64,000 nucleotides of DNA from Paulinella micropora (taxonomy: Eukaryota > Cercozoa > Imbricatea > Euglyphida > Paulinellidae): the NCBI GenBank assembly GCA_019918135.1, contig WBZZ01002624.1, forward strand, positions 86,001 through 150,000. Direction: 5' to 3'. Numbering within the stretch: the first letter of the stretch is position 1; every line of letters begins with the position of its first letter. This document shows positions 35,425 through 48,790 of this stretch, piece after piece. The notes under the pieces are model-generated. The model ran no database searches. It was not told the origin of the DNA and saw nothing but the letters and a program-made list of their open reading frames with translations. The translations under genes were made by a program, and so were the position numbers.

Positions 35425-37237
35425 GTGGCAGTGGCGAGGCAAAAGGACCGACAGCGGGACTCTCTACAGCTGCAGCAACGGAAAAGAAGGCATTCCACGG
35501 TGCGCAAGAAGAAGCGTAAAGAACTGCAACTCGTGGTAAGCTATGACGACAGTGTATTAGTAGCAGTGAGGGAGAAGAGGGTGGAGTTATTCACTATCAT
35601 CTATACGCATCTCAAGGGAGAGGCAAAGCGATTGGTCACAGACCTAGTCAGAGATGGAACACAGGAATTTGGGCAACAACCTGACGCTTTGTGCAAAAGG
35701 CTTAAGGACAGGTATGGGAAAGGCAATCCCAGTGATCTGCTGGAGAAGCAGAGGAGGATGGCTAGATGGGAGTTTAACTCGTCTACGCAATACGAAGGGC
35801 AGATTGCTGCATTTGAATCAGTAAGGGATGAGTTGGCCAAGAAGGGTCATCACCCCTCTGATTTAAGCTTTGAGCAAATTGTTCGCGATGCGATAATGGG
35901 TCCGGAAATGAGGGACAAGGAGGTGCAGACAGACTGGAAGCAGTGGTTGCTGGCAGCCGATTTTGAGAAAGATAAGCAAGCATGGGACGTGCATCAATGG
36001 TGGCAAGAGCTGAAACGAAAGGCCAAGGACATTGATCTGCAAAAGGAAAGAGAAAGGAAGGCCAGCAAGAAGGCAAAGGCTAATGCTGCAAAGGTAGAAA
36101 AGAAGAGACCCTTTACTACCCCATGCCTGTATTTCAAGAAGGGAAGGTGTAAGAAGGGAGGAGAGTGTCAATACCTGCATCTCAACGATAAGCTGAAAGG
36201 GATCTGCTTCCTGTTCAGTAAGGAAGGGGGTTGCAAGTACGGGAATAAGTATAAGTTCTCTCATTCGGGAAATGAAAAGAAAGGTGGAGCAGGCACGAGG
36301 GGATGATGATCATGGGGGCAGCAAACGCAACCAAAAGAGTAAGAAGGATAAGAGTAAGAAGGGGAAGAAGCGCTTTAACTGCAAGGGCAAGGGGCACTAT
36401 GCCTCCAACTGTAAGCTCTGTCTCCGGTGTGGAGGTGATCATCCTTTGCCAAAGTGTACCCATGGCCCCGATGGGAACGGAGAGCAGCCTGGAGCAAAGG
36501 CTAAGGCCGACATGGTCAAAAAGAAGTCCCCGGGAGCTGACACAAGTGAAAGCTCTGAAGAGGAAGAAGATGGGGAGCTCAATCGTGCCTTCAGTCTACT
36601 TCAGAGAAGGAAAGCAGCGCGGGCCTACATGGTGAAAGGGGGTGGTAGCAAAACTGTGAGTAGGGGTGAGGGAGTGCCCACTCCTGAAAGGTGTGAGAGT
36701 GGTGCGCCTCAACCTGAAAGCAGTGAGCTAGCTAGTACCACCAGTCAACGAGAAGGAGAGTTGGGCGTGTTCCCGGAAGTGAGCAACTATGAGGAGTTTA
36801 ACAACTTTGTCAATGCCCTGACTGCTCCTAGGGTGGACGACCGGGCGTCTGCGACGAATGTGGAGGCGCGAGAGGCTGGCGAAGAGCTGGGGGCGATCCA
36901 GGCTGGAAGCGGTCTGAGCGGAGCTGCCGCGCTTCATGCGGGCGGCTCTGCAGAAGATACTACGTACTCTCGTTTGGCTGAGGCTGCGGAGGCTCTTCTC
37001 AACGCTGGCTACGATTACGTGCCAGTGCGGGCGAGCGATGGTATGACTGACGGGGGGCCGAAGGCGATCCCAGGGTCACTGCCGGGTCAAACTCCAAGCA
37101 AGCCTGAAGAAGAGAAGAAGGTGCCGCGTAGGAAGAGGTGGCTGGAAGGAAAAGAACCACGGGAAGACGACGAGTTCTACGAATGGGACCGCGATACTCT
37201 AGCCAAGAGGATGAAAAGGAAGCTCCTACCGCGGTGA
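35425..37237 (+). pseudogene. gag-like region of R1
   Basis: Two overlapping frames (35425-36306 and 36272-37237) make up the gag region. The first has a helical capsid-like domain that matches the R2 gag (EAKRLVTDL, FGQQPDALCKRL) and then CCCH-type knuckles (CLYFKKGRCKKGGECQYLH and CFLFSKEGGCKYG). The second has CCHC knuckles (FNCKGKGHYASNC and CLRCGGDHPLPKC) and an acidic tail. Such knuckles bind RNA during particle assembly. The frame changes and surrounding stops make it a pseudogene. Confidence 0.7.
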
Positions 37238-39136
37238 GACAATACCGGGACAACGTTAACGGGGGAGCAGTAACGCATGAGTTTAGACAATACGAGTTGG
37301 GGCGGCGAAGACTGGTAACCTTCGGTGTGTCAACAGCTCCGGCGGAGTTCGTACCTCGTTCATGGATGAGGGATATTCCCTCTGGACCGGGTTAGTGGAC
37401 CAGCATATGGAATGGCATATTAATTATCTTGAGTTTCGAAGACTCAAGTACGGGGCCCGGCGCAAAGCACCTAGGCCGATGATGGTAAAGAGGGCGGGGA
37501 GTAAGGCGGGAACCGGGGAGAACAAGACAGTAGCTACCCCACAAACGCCGGACTCAATATATTCGTTGCCCGAACCTCTGAAGTATGGTCCCGAGCTACG
37601 AAATACCGCCCGAACACCTGCGACATGAAGATGACGAGCCCGTGGGAGTGGTGGAAGCGCGCCTGGAGGGGAGGTGCTACGGTTCGACGTTCGGCAGAGA
37701 CCGGTGCATGAGGACCCGGAAGGAGGCGGTGGAGTCGGAGTACCAACAGGTAAGGGCTGACGCTGCCAGATTACTCATCGGGGACATGATGTGCTGCACC
37801 AACCATCAAGACAAGAGAGAGCGCTACTACGTAAATGAGAGCATAAGGGCTAAGGCGCGTGAGTGGGCACTGATGCCGGCGTATCGGCTGGTAGTCGAGA
37901 TGGAGGAACGTGGCCTCGGACACCTGGTTGGGCGGGCCAAGCCCGACAAGATGGTGGAGCATCTAACTCGACAAGAAGCTCAGAAGCGGGGGGTGAATTG
38001 GGACCGATCACTGGTGCCAATTATATTCACTATCCTGCGAGAGGAGCACATCGGGTTGCTCTACAACTGGAGCATAAATCGGGACAAAGTGAAGTGGGAA
38101 GAGCCAGGGGTTCCGAGAAACCGGAAAGTGTACCGCGAACGGGTGCCTTATCGCATGGTGAAGGCGGCGGTGATACAGTATCGGGCCATGAAGGACCCGG
38201 TTCATGCTGGAAGGTATGACTCAGACCTAAAGCGAGTGGGGTTGGTGCGGGATCAAGGTCCCGTGACGCCGATAGTCGCGAAAGGAAAGATGGCCCCGCG
38301 TCATCGGTTGCGGAGGAAGCGATGCCCCTGCTGACTCCCAAGGTGGAAGGAAAAGCCACAGAGACCACAGAGGCACCGACGGAGGGACAAGCGGAAAGTC
38401 AAGGACCTGCAACACAGGGTCCGGGAAGGGTAAAGCCGGAAATACTGGCTACTCCAGAGGAAGTAGTTGACTGTATCTGGAAAATGGGAGCACCCCGTGG
38501 CGGGAGCAAATGGCTGAGCAGAGTCTATCGCAGCTTCCCGGAGGATTCCACAGAAGTGCACGAGGAGTCGGAGGACTCCAAGGATCCAGGGAGGGGGGAC
38601 GACACGGTGTCATTGGTGACCCAAGTCAGGGCGGCGGCGCCTTACGACACTCCGAAGGCCCAGATGTTTAAGGCCGAGATGGAAAGGGCGCTAGCTCAGG
38701 TTAAGGGTAAACTGACGCCCACTAAACCCAAGCGTCAGGACCACGCGAAGGATGAGGAAATGCGCACCAACCTGCTTCGATTCGACACCTCCGGAAACTG
38801 GCGACGGTTATGGCTGAGCTCTACAGCGAGGACGCACGAGCCGTGGGATTGGACCAGATCGACGAGGTGCAGCAACTAATCACCAAGGTGGCAGACAAGC
38901 GGCTATGGCGAAGAGAGGAGCGCAAAGAGGGGGTACTGCAGGTACTTACCCCTGATCCAGTACCGGGTCACCCACTCCAGGGGGAGCTCCGAGCCCCGGT
39001 AAGCCACAAGTGGAAGTGGAACCGGAGCAGGGACGAGACCGGGTGGGCGAAAAAGAAAGGATCCGGCGCTTGGAGGTGATAATGGAACAGCAAAACGAGG
39101 TGAACCAAAAGCGGGTGGCGTGGCCGCCCCAGTGGG
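37238..39136 (+). other. Degenerate middle of R1
   Basis: Short overlapping frames (for example 37585-38334 and 38322-38879) with charged and Pro-rich composition resemble the region between gag knuckles and protease in R2. No domain can be named. Confidence 0.5.
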
Positions 39137-40672
39137 GTGATGACCGACGAGACCTACAGGACTTCGAGGAGCGGTGGCAGGAGTATGTGGGACTGCTGTA
39201 CCGCTACTGGTTGGCCTTTTCCCTACAATAAACCAAGGTTCCCCGTGCACTGGGACCCTAAGCCATGGAGGATCGCTGGAGATTGGCAGTCTGAGAAGCG
39301 TCCCAAGCCGTACTGGTTACGACCGCTAGGGGAAGGTGACATGCCCGATCATGTGGTGGTCTACGCTGGGGTCCAGGGGGAGCCCGAGCTAGTTCAGGAG
39401 GAAGAAATGGAAGTGATCCGAATTATGCTGAACCGCGCGTTAATGGGAAGAGATCGCCGGAAGGCGACGAGACCGCGTAAAGTACCGGACCCCATGTTGG
39501 ACTCGGGGGCGGTGTCGGACATGCATATGGCACCCAGCTACAAGGAGTTCATGAACGGAGTCAAGCGCGAAGTGAAGGAGTTCAGCGCTGTGGGCGGAAC
39601 CACCAGGATGGAAGCTCAAGGAGACTACCAACTACCCACCCTCAGGGGTGATGGCCGGGATGGGAGCCTACCTTTCAAGGAAGTTTGGGTGGGGGAGCAT
39701 CTGACCGAGCTATTGGTGTCCGGACCAAAGATGATGCTAGATGGATATACGCTGGTGCTAAGAAAGGATTCGCCCTATGTCACTAGGGCGGTGGTTCCGG
39801 ATGTAAAGGAGGTGGAGAAGGATGCCCTCCTGTACTTTGACATGGAAGATTCCGTAATACGGTTTCAATCGGGCTCAACGGAGGAGGAGCAAGCAGCCTT
39901 CTGGACTACCAATAAGGCTCGAAAGAAGGAGTGGGACATGGGGCTACTTCATCGGATATTTCATGATCCCGCTGCCGCTAAGCTGCAAGCCATCGCAAAG
40001 GCGCATGACGTGAAGTCGGTGAACGTCAATAAAGACGTTAGTAAGGAGTGTCCGGAATGCCCGGCGGGCGGCGCACAAAAGCCGCCTCATCGCGCGAACG
40101 CGCATGGAAGTCGAATGAAGGAGAAGGGTGAAGGGTGGTCGGTGGATACCTCCGCCCTACTGGCACGACCGATACTTAATGGGGAGCGATGCTTAATGGC
40201 GATGGTGGAGGATACCGTTGGGTACACCAACTTAGAGCTACTGTTGAACGCAGAGACGCAGCGTCAGTCTCTGGTGGCCAGCAAAGTGTTCCGGATGAGC
40301 CGTACTCAGACGGGTAACAGGGTGAAGCAAATAAGCGGAGACGGCGCTTACCAACGATCGCAAGCATTTAATGACATGGTCGAAAGTGTGGGAGTGCGAC
40401 CGCGGTATGCGGTAAGGAACGACCCTAACAAGCATGCATTGGTGGAAGTCTCGCAGAAGCATATCTGGGCAGGCGCGAGGAAACTACTGAAACGAGCGCA
40501 ACTACCATATGTGTACTTGGGATATGCGCTCCTGCACGCGTACGTCGGATTACTACACAACCTAACACCGCCACCGGGAGGCAAGGAGCCGAGGTTGTTC
40601 ACCATGTTCTCGTACGACAAGGACGTGGAGTGGCTATCGCTGTTGCACACCTTCGGTGTCTCTGTCACGTAG
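39137..40672 (+). pseudogene. Protease-integrase region of R1 pol
   Basis: One 511-residue frame contains an aspartic protease site (PMLDSGAVSDM) and, after about 250 residues, an integrase zinc module (HRIFH...CPECP). An rve core follows, with Asp in SVDTSALL, Asp in SGDGAYQ and Glu in HALVEVSQ. These are in the order PR-IN, which defines Ty1/copia elements. The frame ends before any reverse transcriptase; 40673-41163 holds only low-complexity frames. Truncation makes the element non-autonomous. Confidence 0.75.
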
Positions 40673-41916
40673 TACTTGACAAAAAGTACCATGGGTGAGC
40701 TTATGGTCTGTTGAGAGGGCAATTTTGCGGGCTGCATACAGATCAGGAAAGAGAGAGAGAAAAGGAAGCCACAGGGATGGGGGAGCAAAACAATCTTAGC
40801 CCGACTAAACCGTTAGTTGAAAAGACAAATAAAGAGAAGGCGAAGCGCTCAAAGCGCAGAAGTAAAAAGAAGAAAGGAAAGGCAGTGATCGCAACCAACA
40901 AGTCAAGCCCTTTCAAAAAGGAACGCGCGGAACAGGGGAACGACTACCAACGCGACGGGCTGTTGTGGGCAGCGACAGCGACCTGGACAGCGGCTCTGGC
41001 TCGGACTCGGAGCGGCGATGGATGTGGTTCTATGACCCGGGCGGCGGACTCAAGCGGTGGCACATGGGCTATGGGGAACCAGGGAGTTAAAGTTTCAAGG
41101 GATCAAGGAAGCAGGGGAGCGCGCGGTGGGCGGCACTGCAACGGTGACTCTTACGCTCGCTAATCAGTCAAGTTTGGAGCTTGAAGCAAAGTTAGTAATA
41201 TAGAGTTAGTGCATATAGTTGTTAGTGCGGCTCCGGTAATTCCTGAATAGGGCTACACATATTTATTAATACCATCATATATGCGAGGTTAGTAGCAAAA
41301 GGTAGATGGGCCGTTATTCATAAATAGGGGGAGCAATAGACAATTTTATTAATGTTGAATAGTATTTAGTTATACCGGCCCACCCCAAGGACAATTACCT
41401 GTGTTCCCTATATCCCTCTAAGTGTAACGGTGAATTCAAAGCTTTGGCGGTCTGGGGTTGTGGCACTTAGTGACGTGTCAGTAATGATTCAAATCTCTCT
41501 AAGAAAAGTAAAGTACGAACCGCCTCTCGTCTAGTGGTAGTGGCAGTACTTTCTTATTCAAGAGTGTTTGAAGTGCGTAAAAAAGAGAACCTGATTAATA
41601 CACTTGAAGGAAACCTGACAGTGAGGGTGACAGTGTATGATATAACAAACGGAAGAGGGAAAAAGGAGGCAGAGGAAAGGAAGAGCATTAAAAGCCAGTA
41701 ACGAGAATCATTGAAGAAAAAACCAGCCTCGGACGGTTGAACAGAAGACCGTTGGAGAAAGAACCGGCGAGAAAAAACTTGAAGAAGACAAGGAGGCAGA
41801 GGACGACTCTACCTGTTGATGGTTGGTCAGAGGCACTTCCCTCTCAGTACAATATTGATACAATTGAGCCTCACTCGCAAAGACTTCCAATGCTTCCTTC
41901 TATCTACGGCCGCCCG
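40673..41916. other. Non-coding stretch between R1 and R2
   Basis: I see no supported gene. A Lys-rich frame at 40711-41163 follows R1 pol and could be a remnant. The rest is mixed AT- and GC-rich sequence without recognisable repeats. R1's 3' end should lie here, but no LTR pair is visible. Confidence 0.4.
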
Positions 41917-42270
41917 CCGTTGGGAGAAAACCCTCGCGACTTCTGCAAACGGCGACCGGAACTCGGGGCGTCCCCCTCCTACCGGCCAACTGCTTCCCAC
42001 GCAAAAGAATTTAACAATACTGAACAATTCCCGCCAGTCCAACTGACGACGTCACACAAAAGATGTACCTCCAGAAAATGACCCACGAAACGGCCTGATA
42101 TGGGCAATAATGGTAATGGTAAAAAGCTAGTGCCACCAGTACCAGAAAAGGTACTCTAAATGACTGTATGAATAATTAATAATACTTCTAACAGTAACGA
42201 ATATTGCTAACGTATAAAATAGCAATATGGACATAGCTGAGGAGGAAGGGTCTAATTAATTGTCCAATGC
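41917..42270. repeat. Probable 3' LTR of R2
   Basis: 354 bp from CCGTTGGGAGAAAA to TGTCCAATGC match 50948-51300 with about a dozen differences. The ends are not the usual TG...CA, so the true LTR limits could differ by some bases. Confidence 0.75.
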
Positions 42271-42519
42271 TCCACCTTACTTAGTCTCCCTTACGAGTCA
42301 GTGTCCAACCATACCGTGCTACTAACAACTAGATTAGAAAAATGAGCAAAGCGCAAAGTGAGCTACCCTACGTCTCCAGTGGAGTTCGGCTATATAGTTG
42401 CACTATATCAACTAAAGCGCTACAGACACAACAGTGCACAAAATAAGACTAAGCGAAAGCAGAGCTGCTAGCCTACGTTTCCACAGCTTGTGGAGTTCGG
42501 CAATCTAGTCACCTCATTG

Positions 42520-45183
42520 TTAATATCTATCCCCGGACCACCGGGAACCTGACAAGAGTCCTACCCAAAGTCCACGTTGTAGAAAGTCCTGCTGTCGGGG
42601 GGGTTGTCCCTCTAAGAGGGAGCGGTTCTCCGAGTCTTTAATCCTGGGCCACGTGCCGAACTCGACGGTCGTAAGGCTCATCCCGCATAGCCTTAGTGTT
42701 GATGTCAGCCAGATTGTCGGTTGAGCCCACCTTCTCGTTGACAACGAGCCCGGCGTCCACCTTCTGGTTGATGATGGCGCATCGCAGGTCCACATGTCCC
42801 AGCTTCCTAGCAAACACATTGCTGCCGGCGAGGTCCAACGCTCCCTGGTTGTCGCCGTAAAGGATGGGGGCTGCCACCACCCGTACGGCCCCATGGCGTC
42901 CGCGACCCGGCCGTCTGCGATTCCCTGCACAAAGTTCACAATCTTGTCTTGTCCATGATAAGACTCCACCATTGCATAAACCTCCGCCTCACACAAGGAG
43001 GCTTCGGGTGCCGCTGGCACCAGACGCGCGCCGACCGCCGCCTCTTCTGGGTCCCCGCTGCCGGGCACAGCCGCCACCAGCTCGTCGCTCAGCGCTCGCG
43101 CCTTCTCTTCCACACGCGCACGCAGGGCCGCGTCCTTCGGGAGGACCACTGACACGTTCAGTTTCATGAAGAAGGGGAGCACTGAGGCACTCATAAAGAA
43201 GTGAAAGCCCGCCAACCGGGCGCGACGATCTTCCGGCGTACCCTTCCAACTTGAGTCGGCCCACGACATCAAGCGGGTGCCGTTCGCTTTAGTAAAGCGA
43301 ATGCCTTTTGAACGCGTACCGTTAAGGTACCGCACAACCTGCTCGGCTTGCTGATAATTGAACAACTCGGGCTTGGAGGCATGGGTCGCTACCTCCCCGA
43401 GCGGGCCCAACACCTCATGCCGAGTGATACGTGTCCACAAGAGGACACCTACGATGTGCTGCGGCGAGAACTGCTCTAACACGGACTGCTTTCCGGCCCG
43501 CACCCCCGGCATCAACCACGGGGAGTCGACAGTAGCTAGACCGGTGCACTGGAGTTTCTCAACGGCCTCCTTGATAAAGTCCTTCTGAGAGATCTTGATC
43601 GTACGGCCTAACCGACAGTCCTTATCTTTTATGTTCAAGCCTACGACCCCGGTCGGCGCCTCTTGCTTAAAGACCCTAAAGGCCTTCTTACCGCCAGCTA
43701 AGAACTCCGTTTCGACATCCTTACCACTGAACGCTCCCATCATGTCGTCGACGTGCACGAACACAAAGTCCGGTTTGTCTTTACCGGGTAGCCAACGCCA
43801 AAAGAAGCAAGGAAAAGCGACATGAGCCTTAAAGCCCAAACCTTCTAAGAACGGGACTAGTTTGTACCGCCACCATTTGCGGCCCGCGTCCGGTCTGCCA
43901 TAGAGGGCTTTAAGCATTTTCCACACATACCCCGGCTTTTGTAAACCAAACGGTGGTACGATGTAACTGGGGCGATACCCCTGCTCAGCTGCAGACGCCT
44001 CTGTGTATGCGGTGCCAACGTCCCACTTTGACAAGACTAAGCCAAAGAAAACCGTTAGGGCGAAAAGCATCAAGATGGTAAGGGCACACGGGGTTGGGAA
44101 GTCCCGTTTCCCAAAATGCCATCCCCGTATCACGGAAAACCCCTTGGCCGTCCACCGGCTTTTGAACTTTAGGATCTCTCCCCCTGCCTCTTTGGTGGCA
44201 TCAACGAACCAGCCTTCACAAATGTCTTTCTTGTCTACTAAGTCGGCTCGGACTCTCCGGAAGCAACCTTTCTCCCAGAGCGTAGCCATCTCCTCGGCTC
44301 GGGCGTCGTCCCAGTACCCTAGCTCGTCGGCTTGCTTCTCACTCACCGGTCTAGTGAACGTGGCGGCATGGGCGGTCTCCGGACCGTCGGCAAGGTACTT
44401 GACGATCTCCGAGTCCAACATACGGTCTGGGGAGTCGTCATCCTCAAACTTTACCCAGTGGGCTGGTCCGTTCTTCTTCTGCTTCTTAACCCATATGGGT
44501 TCGCTCACGTCTTGCACCTGGCCTCGTCGGACCTTGTCCCGGAAACCCACCCCATAGATCTTCTTGGCCCAAGCCCAGCCCCACTGAGTGGCTGGGGTCT
44601 CCACCCAATTTCTCTTCAATTCCCCTATTGTTTCCGGGTCGGGATCGGGGGCTTCTTTCTCGGCTTTCACGGCTTCCTGCTCAGAGGTCGCTTCCTCCAC
44701 TTCGCCGTCGGAATCGGAGCTGTCAAGCTCCCCCTGATCCGGGGCCTTCTTACCTTCACCGGGATCGGTCACCCCCACCCTGGGCTTTGGGACAAACAGC
44801 TGCTCAAGGGCGGCGTCTTCCACTAACGGGTCTCCCTTGAACGGCTCCAAGCTCAGGCCCTTCTTCTCCCAGAGGGGTTGCAACAAAGGCCAGGCCGGCT
44901 GGTTGTCGTCAAAGTTCTTGACGTTTCGCCATGGGAACACCCTACCTTCACACAGGATCAAGTGTGCGGAGTACTCCAAACTCAGCCCTAACCAGGCGGC
45001 CATGTGCGTCCGGCTCTTGTCATGTCCTAACCTGCCCTCGATGACCATGTGGCATAGACACCCAAAAGGATGAAGGTAAGCTATCCAATTCACCTTCCTT
45101 TCACGGGGCATAAGCTCAAACATCCGGACCTCACCACCGATCGTTTCGGGGAAAGGTTGTGCAAGAGGATAGCGTGCTGCCAC
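42520..45183 (-). pseudogene. Reverse transcriptase and RNase H region of R2 pol
   Basis: An 887-residue frame begins in the C-terminal part of the integrase region. It then has an acidic linker and the copia-type reverse transcriptase: KSRWTAKGF, KWDVGTAYTEA, a core of LKALYGRPDAGRKWW, and the catalytic FVHVDDMM. The RNase H part begins at ADSSWKGTPEDRR; its last segment (YGDNQGALDLA to DNLADINTK) lies in another frame at 42638-42880, so a frameshift occurs near 42880. The start is cut off from upstream integrase by frame breaks at 45183-45463. The element is therefore probably inactive. Confidence 0.82.
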
Positions 45184-45462
45184 GCATATCCCAAGAGTTC
45201 ATAGGGTAGCTGAGCCTTAACCAGGTTATGGCGCGCTTTGCGCCAAAAGTCACGTTGGGACACTTCGGCATATGCGTTCTTGTTGTGTTCGTTGAGGGTG
45301 TTGATCCTCTTCCTCACTCCCTTGTCCCGGACCAGCTCCTTGAAGTCAGCTGAGATATGCTCACGTCTACCCGGACTTCCTTCACCTTCTTGCCGCTTTG
45401 CGTCTCAAGGAAGTTTATGCATTCCCGCATGAAACGCACTTGTGGTGCCGCGGTGCCATCCC

Positions 45463-46653
45463 TTAGAAGGAGGCCAACGCATACCCGGTGTTAGCCTCTA
45501 TTCCCACCATGCCATACCAAAACCCCCCATAGAGGGGTTTGCGTAGGCACCCGGACTTGTCGAACGCCAGGGCTTCGAACTTCCCTACTTGTGTCAACTG
45601 GTTGCTTGCCGGGTGGTTCACTTTTCCCCCTTTTGCGGCTGGACACTCCTTACACTCTTTAACCGCTTGCTCATGGGTTTTGTCACCCACTATCTTGATC
45701 CCGTACGCTTCACTGATGAGGCGCTGCATATTGCTTCCGGGCCCTCCGAACTTCTGATGAAGTTGTTCACTAGTCAACTCCGTGACCTTAGCCATCTCCT
45801 TCCCTAAGAAAGCTCTAGCCTCAACCTTATCCGCAGCCAGCTCTTGGTTGGTGGGCGTCACAAAACGCCACACCTTGTCCTTGGCGTCGAGGTAAAGGAC
45901 CCCGGCCTTAAGCTCAGGGGAAATGTCCGGTATCCGGGCCTTGGTGATACAGCCCTCTCCTTTCTTATGGAGAACTACACTGTACCCTTCCTTAGCTAAC
46001 TGAGGACCGGAGACTAAGGTTTCATCTATGTTGGGGCTAACCCACACACTACCTAGATGTAACCTGTTCTTTTCCCCCGTTCCGTTCACGGTCGTCATGT
46101 CTAACGAGCCCTTCTTGGTCACGGTGGTCTCGCCGTTGACCGTGTCTACCCATTTCATCCCTCGCTGAATGTTGAACAAATGTTGTTCAGCTCCGGCCGG
46201 CACAAAGTGCAACGTAGCTCCCGAATCGAACATGGGGTCTTTGTCCGCACTCCGTCCTAGGAGGGCCTGTTCTGCTAGCCGAATACCCTTAGCCATCCAT
46301 CCGCGTTCGGTCATGAAACGAACTAGGTCGTCAACCGGGTCAGCTTCTCCCTCGGCTTCCGGCAAATTTGCGTATTCCATCTCTAGTACGCTCTCACCGC
46401 CCACCACCCTTTCTCGGACTCTGAACGGCTTAGTACGAGGTTGAAACCCGGCGGCACTATTTGCTGCTGCTCCTTCTACCCAATGTCTCGGCCACCTAGG
46501 CTTGTTCATGGGATACTCACTCCCCTGCGCCCAGTCGTACAACAGCCTGGTCCACTCTTCCCACCTGTTCCGAAAGTCAGTTTCATCTTTTTCTTCCTCA
46601 CCGCTCAACGCCGGACGATGCAACCGGCGCATCTCCTCTTGCTGCTCTGCCAC
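45463..46653 (-). pseudogene. Protease and start of integrase of R2 pol
   Basis: A 396-residue frame holds an aspartic protease site (DPMFDSGATLHF), a zinc module with CKECPAAKGG and the first integrase Asp in ALAFDKSG. It ends inside the integrase core. The remaining integrase (NAYAEVSQRDF, with the catalytic Glu) is in a separate frame at 45090-45317. It resembles the R1 region at 39137-40672. Confidence 0.75.
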
Positions 46654-46976
46654 GGCTCAGAGTCGACTCTCTCGCTCTCTCGGTTCCTAGTCGGGTAGGA
46701 CTATCAGGCTCAGCTGAGGTTGAGGGGGCCGTAGACGGACCGGTACTAGTAGTAGGGGGTAACAGAGAAGTCACCTTTCGGTCTGCAGGGGGTACAGTCT
46801 TAGCATGGGACCCAAACCAGGGCATCCCACTCATGGAGGCTCGGACCGTCTCAAGGAAGCCAAACGCACGAGCGCACACGGACCTACGCCTATTGCTTGG
46901 GCTGGTGGAGGGCATAGTCACCGGATTGCTATCGGTCCCTGCGGTAGCATCCCCACCACCGGGGTCTGCATCAACA

Positions 46977-48698
46977 CTAGGGTCGGGACCTATGGGCCGG
47001 AGCTCTACCCACGTCCCCATTTCTAGCCGGGGACTCTTCACCTTCACGCTCCCCCTTCCCGTCGGATTCCGGGGAAGGATCGGCATCGGACTGCATCTCC
47101 GGAGACTCATCTTCCACGTCCGCCAAACCATCGGGTTGGTAGTCCTCCGGGCCGGGCCTCACCTTTACCCCATGTACCTTTTCCCTTTTTGCTTTGAGTA
47201 AAGATTTCAGGTTTTGGCTCATGATACCACTACCAGCCTCAGCCGGCTCGGCCTTTGAACCAATCTTAACCTTCGGGGCAGGTACCGCTGACGGCTCGCT
47301 CGCCTCTCTAGGTCTACCCTTACTCTCTCCACGGGGGTTGGGTGCTACCGGACGGAGGGGAGTACCCTTCACCTCTTGGGCGCGTACCGGCACCGATGCC
47401 ACGGGCGGGGGCACAACTCCCCCACGAGAGGGGGATACCCCACCTCTAAAGTGCATATGCTTCGCTTGTGCACCGGCCTGAGGTTCATGTTGGCGGTACA
47501 CCTTCCGCCATGAGGGTACACCAGACGCCTCCCATGTTACCAGTTGTCGGCTAATGACCCACTCGGTGAACTGTCCGGGTTCACGGGGCTTTGCATAGTG
47601 GATGATGGGCAAGAGGGACCGGTTCCACGGGATACCCCGCTTCGCGGCTTCGTGTCTCACTATGGCCTCAACCATTAGGGGGTGACTCCCACTTTTGATT
47701 TGGGCTTCTAACCCCCGTTCTCCCATCTCGCACATTAGAGCCAGATGATCCCTTCGTGCTATGTCTGCTGCCCACCGGCGCAAGGCATTCTCTCTCTCTT
47801 GCTTGGCTCGCTGGTACTGATGCTCAACGCAATAGTTGCTATCGATGAGAGTGGCTGCCTTAATCCTAAGGCTGTTGAAGGGAGACTCAAGGTCCTTCAA
47901 CCGGGCTACGCACCGGCGCTTTCCTTCCGCTACTCCATGGCACCGCCCCTCATCCATCTTATCTATGTCGGCATCATCCTCAAGCAAGATCTCAAGACTG
48001 TTCTCGTCTTCCGGGGGTATGATCGGTTCAGGAAGGTTTGTCCCCCCGGGTTTAGCCATGAGGGCTTTGTCTTTCGACTTGCCGGTTAGGAACTTCACCA
48101 TCTGGGCTAAGGCGACGCCCGGCTCCTCATCCTCGGAGTCGTCGCTATCACTACCCACGTTAGAGCCCTTTGCTGCCTCCCCCTTCTCCTTTCGGCTTTT
48201 GTCCGGGCACTTGCTCAACTTATGTTTGCCCCCGCACAACCGGCACTTCTTGCTGCACCTACCGGCGATGTGTCCCTTTTCAAAGCAGTTAAAACACTTT
48301 GGCCCCTTGCTCTTCTCGCTCTTCTTGCTTTTCTCCCCCTTGGGGGTGTCTGCCGGTTTGGGAGAGGTCTTCTTGGCTTTAGTGGGGTCATGCTCAAACC
48401 TACATTTGTCGGCCCATCTACACTCCCCCTGTTTGTCCCACAAGAAACACACCCTTCTCACCTTCCCTCCAACATGGAGGTAGCGGCAGGAGGCCCCACG
48501 AGTGCATTTGCCTTCCTTGCTGAAGAGCCAGCACTCGTCCTTGGGTTTCCCTTTCCCAGCCTTGCAAGCTGCCAAACCTTTCTCCGTGGAGCTAGTCACT
48601 TTGGCCCGGTCAAACTTCTTGTCTAGCTCAAGGGCACGATCTTGCACCAGGGGCCTTGAGCTAAAACCAGGTTCAAGTCCGAAGGATAAACCAACCAA
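46977..48698 (-). pseudogene. gag knuckle region of R2
   Basis: A 573-residue frame has two CCCH-like knuckles (CWLFSKEGKCTRGASCRYLH and CFLWDKQGECRWADKCRFEH) followed by two CCHC knuckles (CFNCFEKGHIAGRC and CRLCGGKHKLSKC), then a long charged and Pro-rich tail. The CCCH pair in a gag protein is unusual and is shared with R1. RNA binding is expected. Confidence 0.75.
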
Positions 48699-48790
48699 AC
48701 TTCCACCAGGAGGCGAAGTCCCACTTGAACTGCTTACGATTCAGTTCAGTCATTTCAACCCAGACTTGCCAAGCTTTCTTTACCCTAGAG

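Larger units (their letters stand above)
35211..40672 (+). mobile_element. Decayed Ty1/copia-like retroelement R1
   Basis: GC-rich sequence with gag-like and protease/integrase-like regions spread over at least six frames. No reverse transcriptase or LTR was found, so both ends are truncated. It replaces the rest of element C without an LTR at the junction. Confidence 0.75.

Noticed and set aside
42864-45073. Plus-strand open frames rich in Pro, Arg and Ser
   Set aside because: They lie antisense to the R2 reverse transcriptase frame in GC-rich DNA and show no domains.
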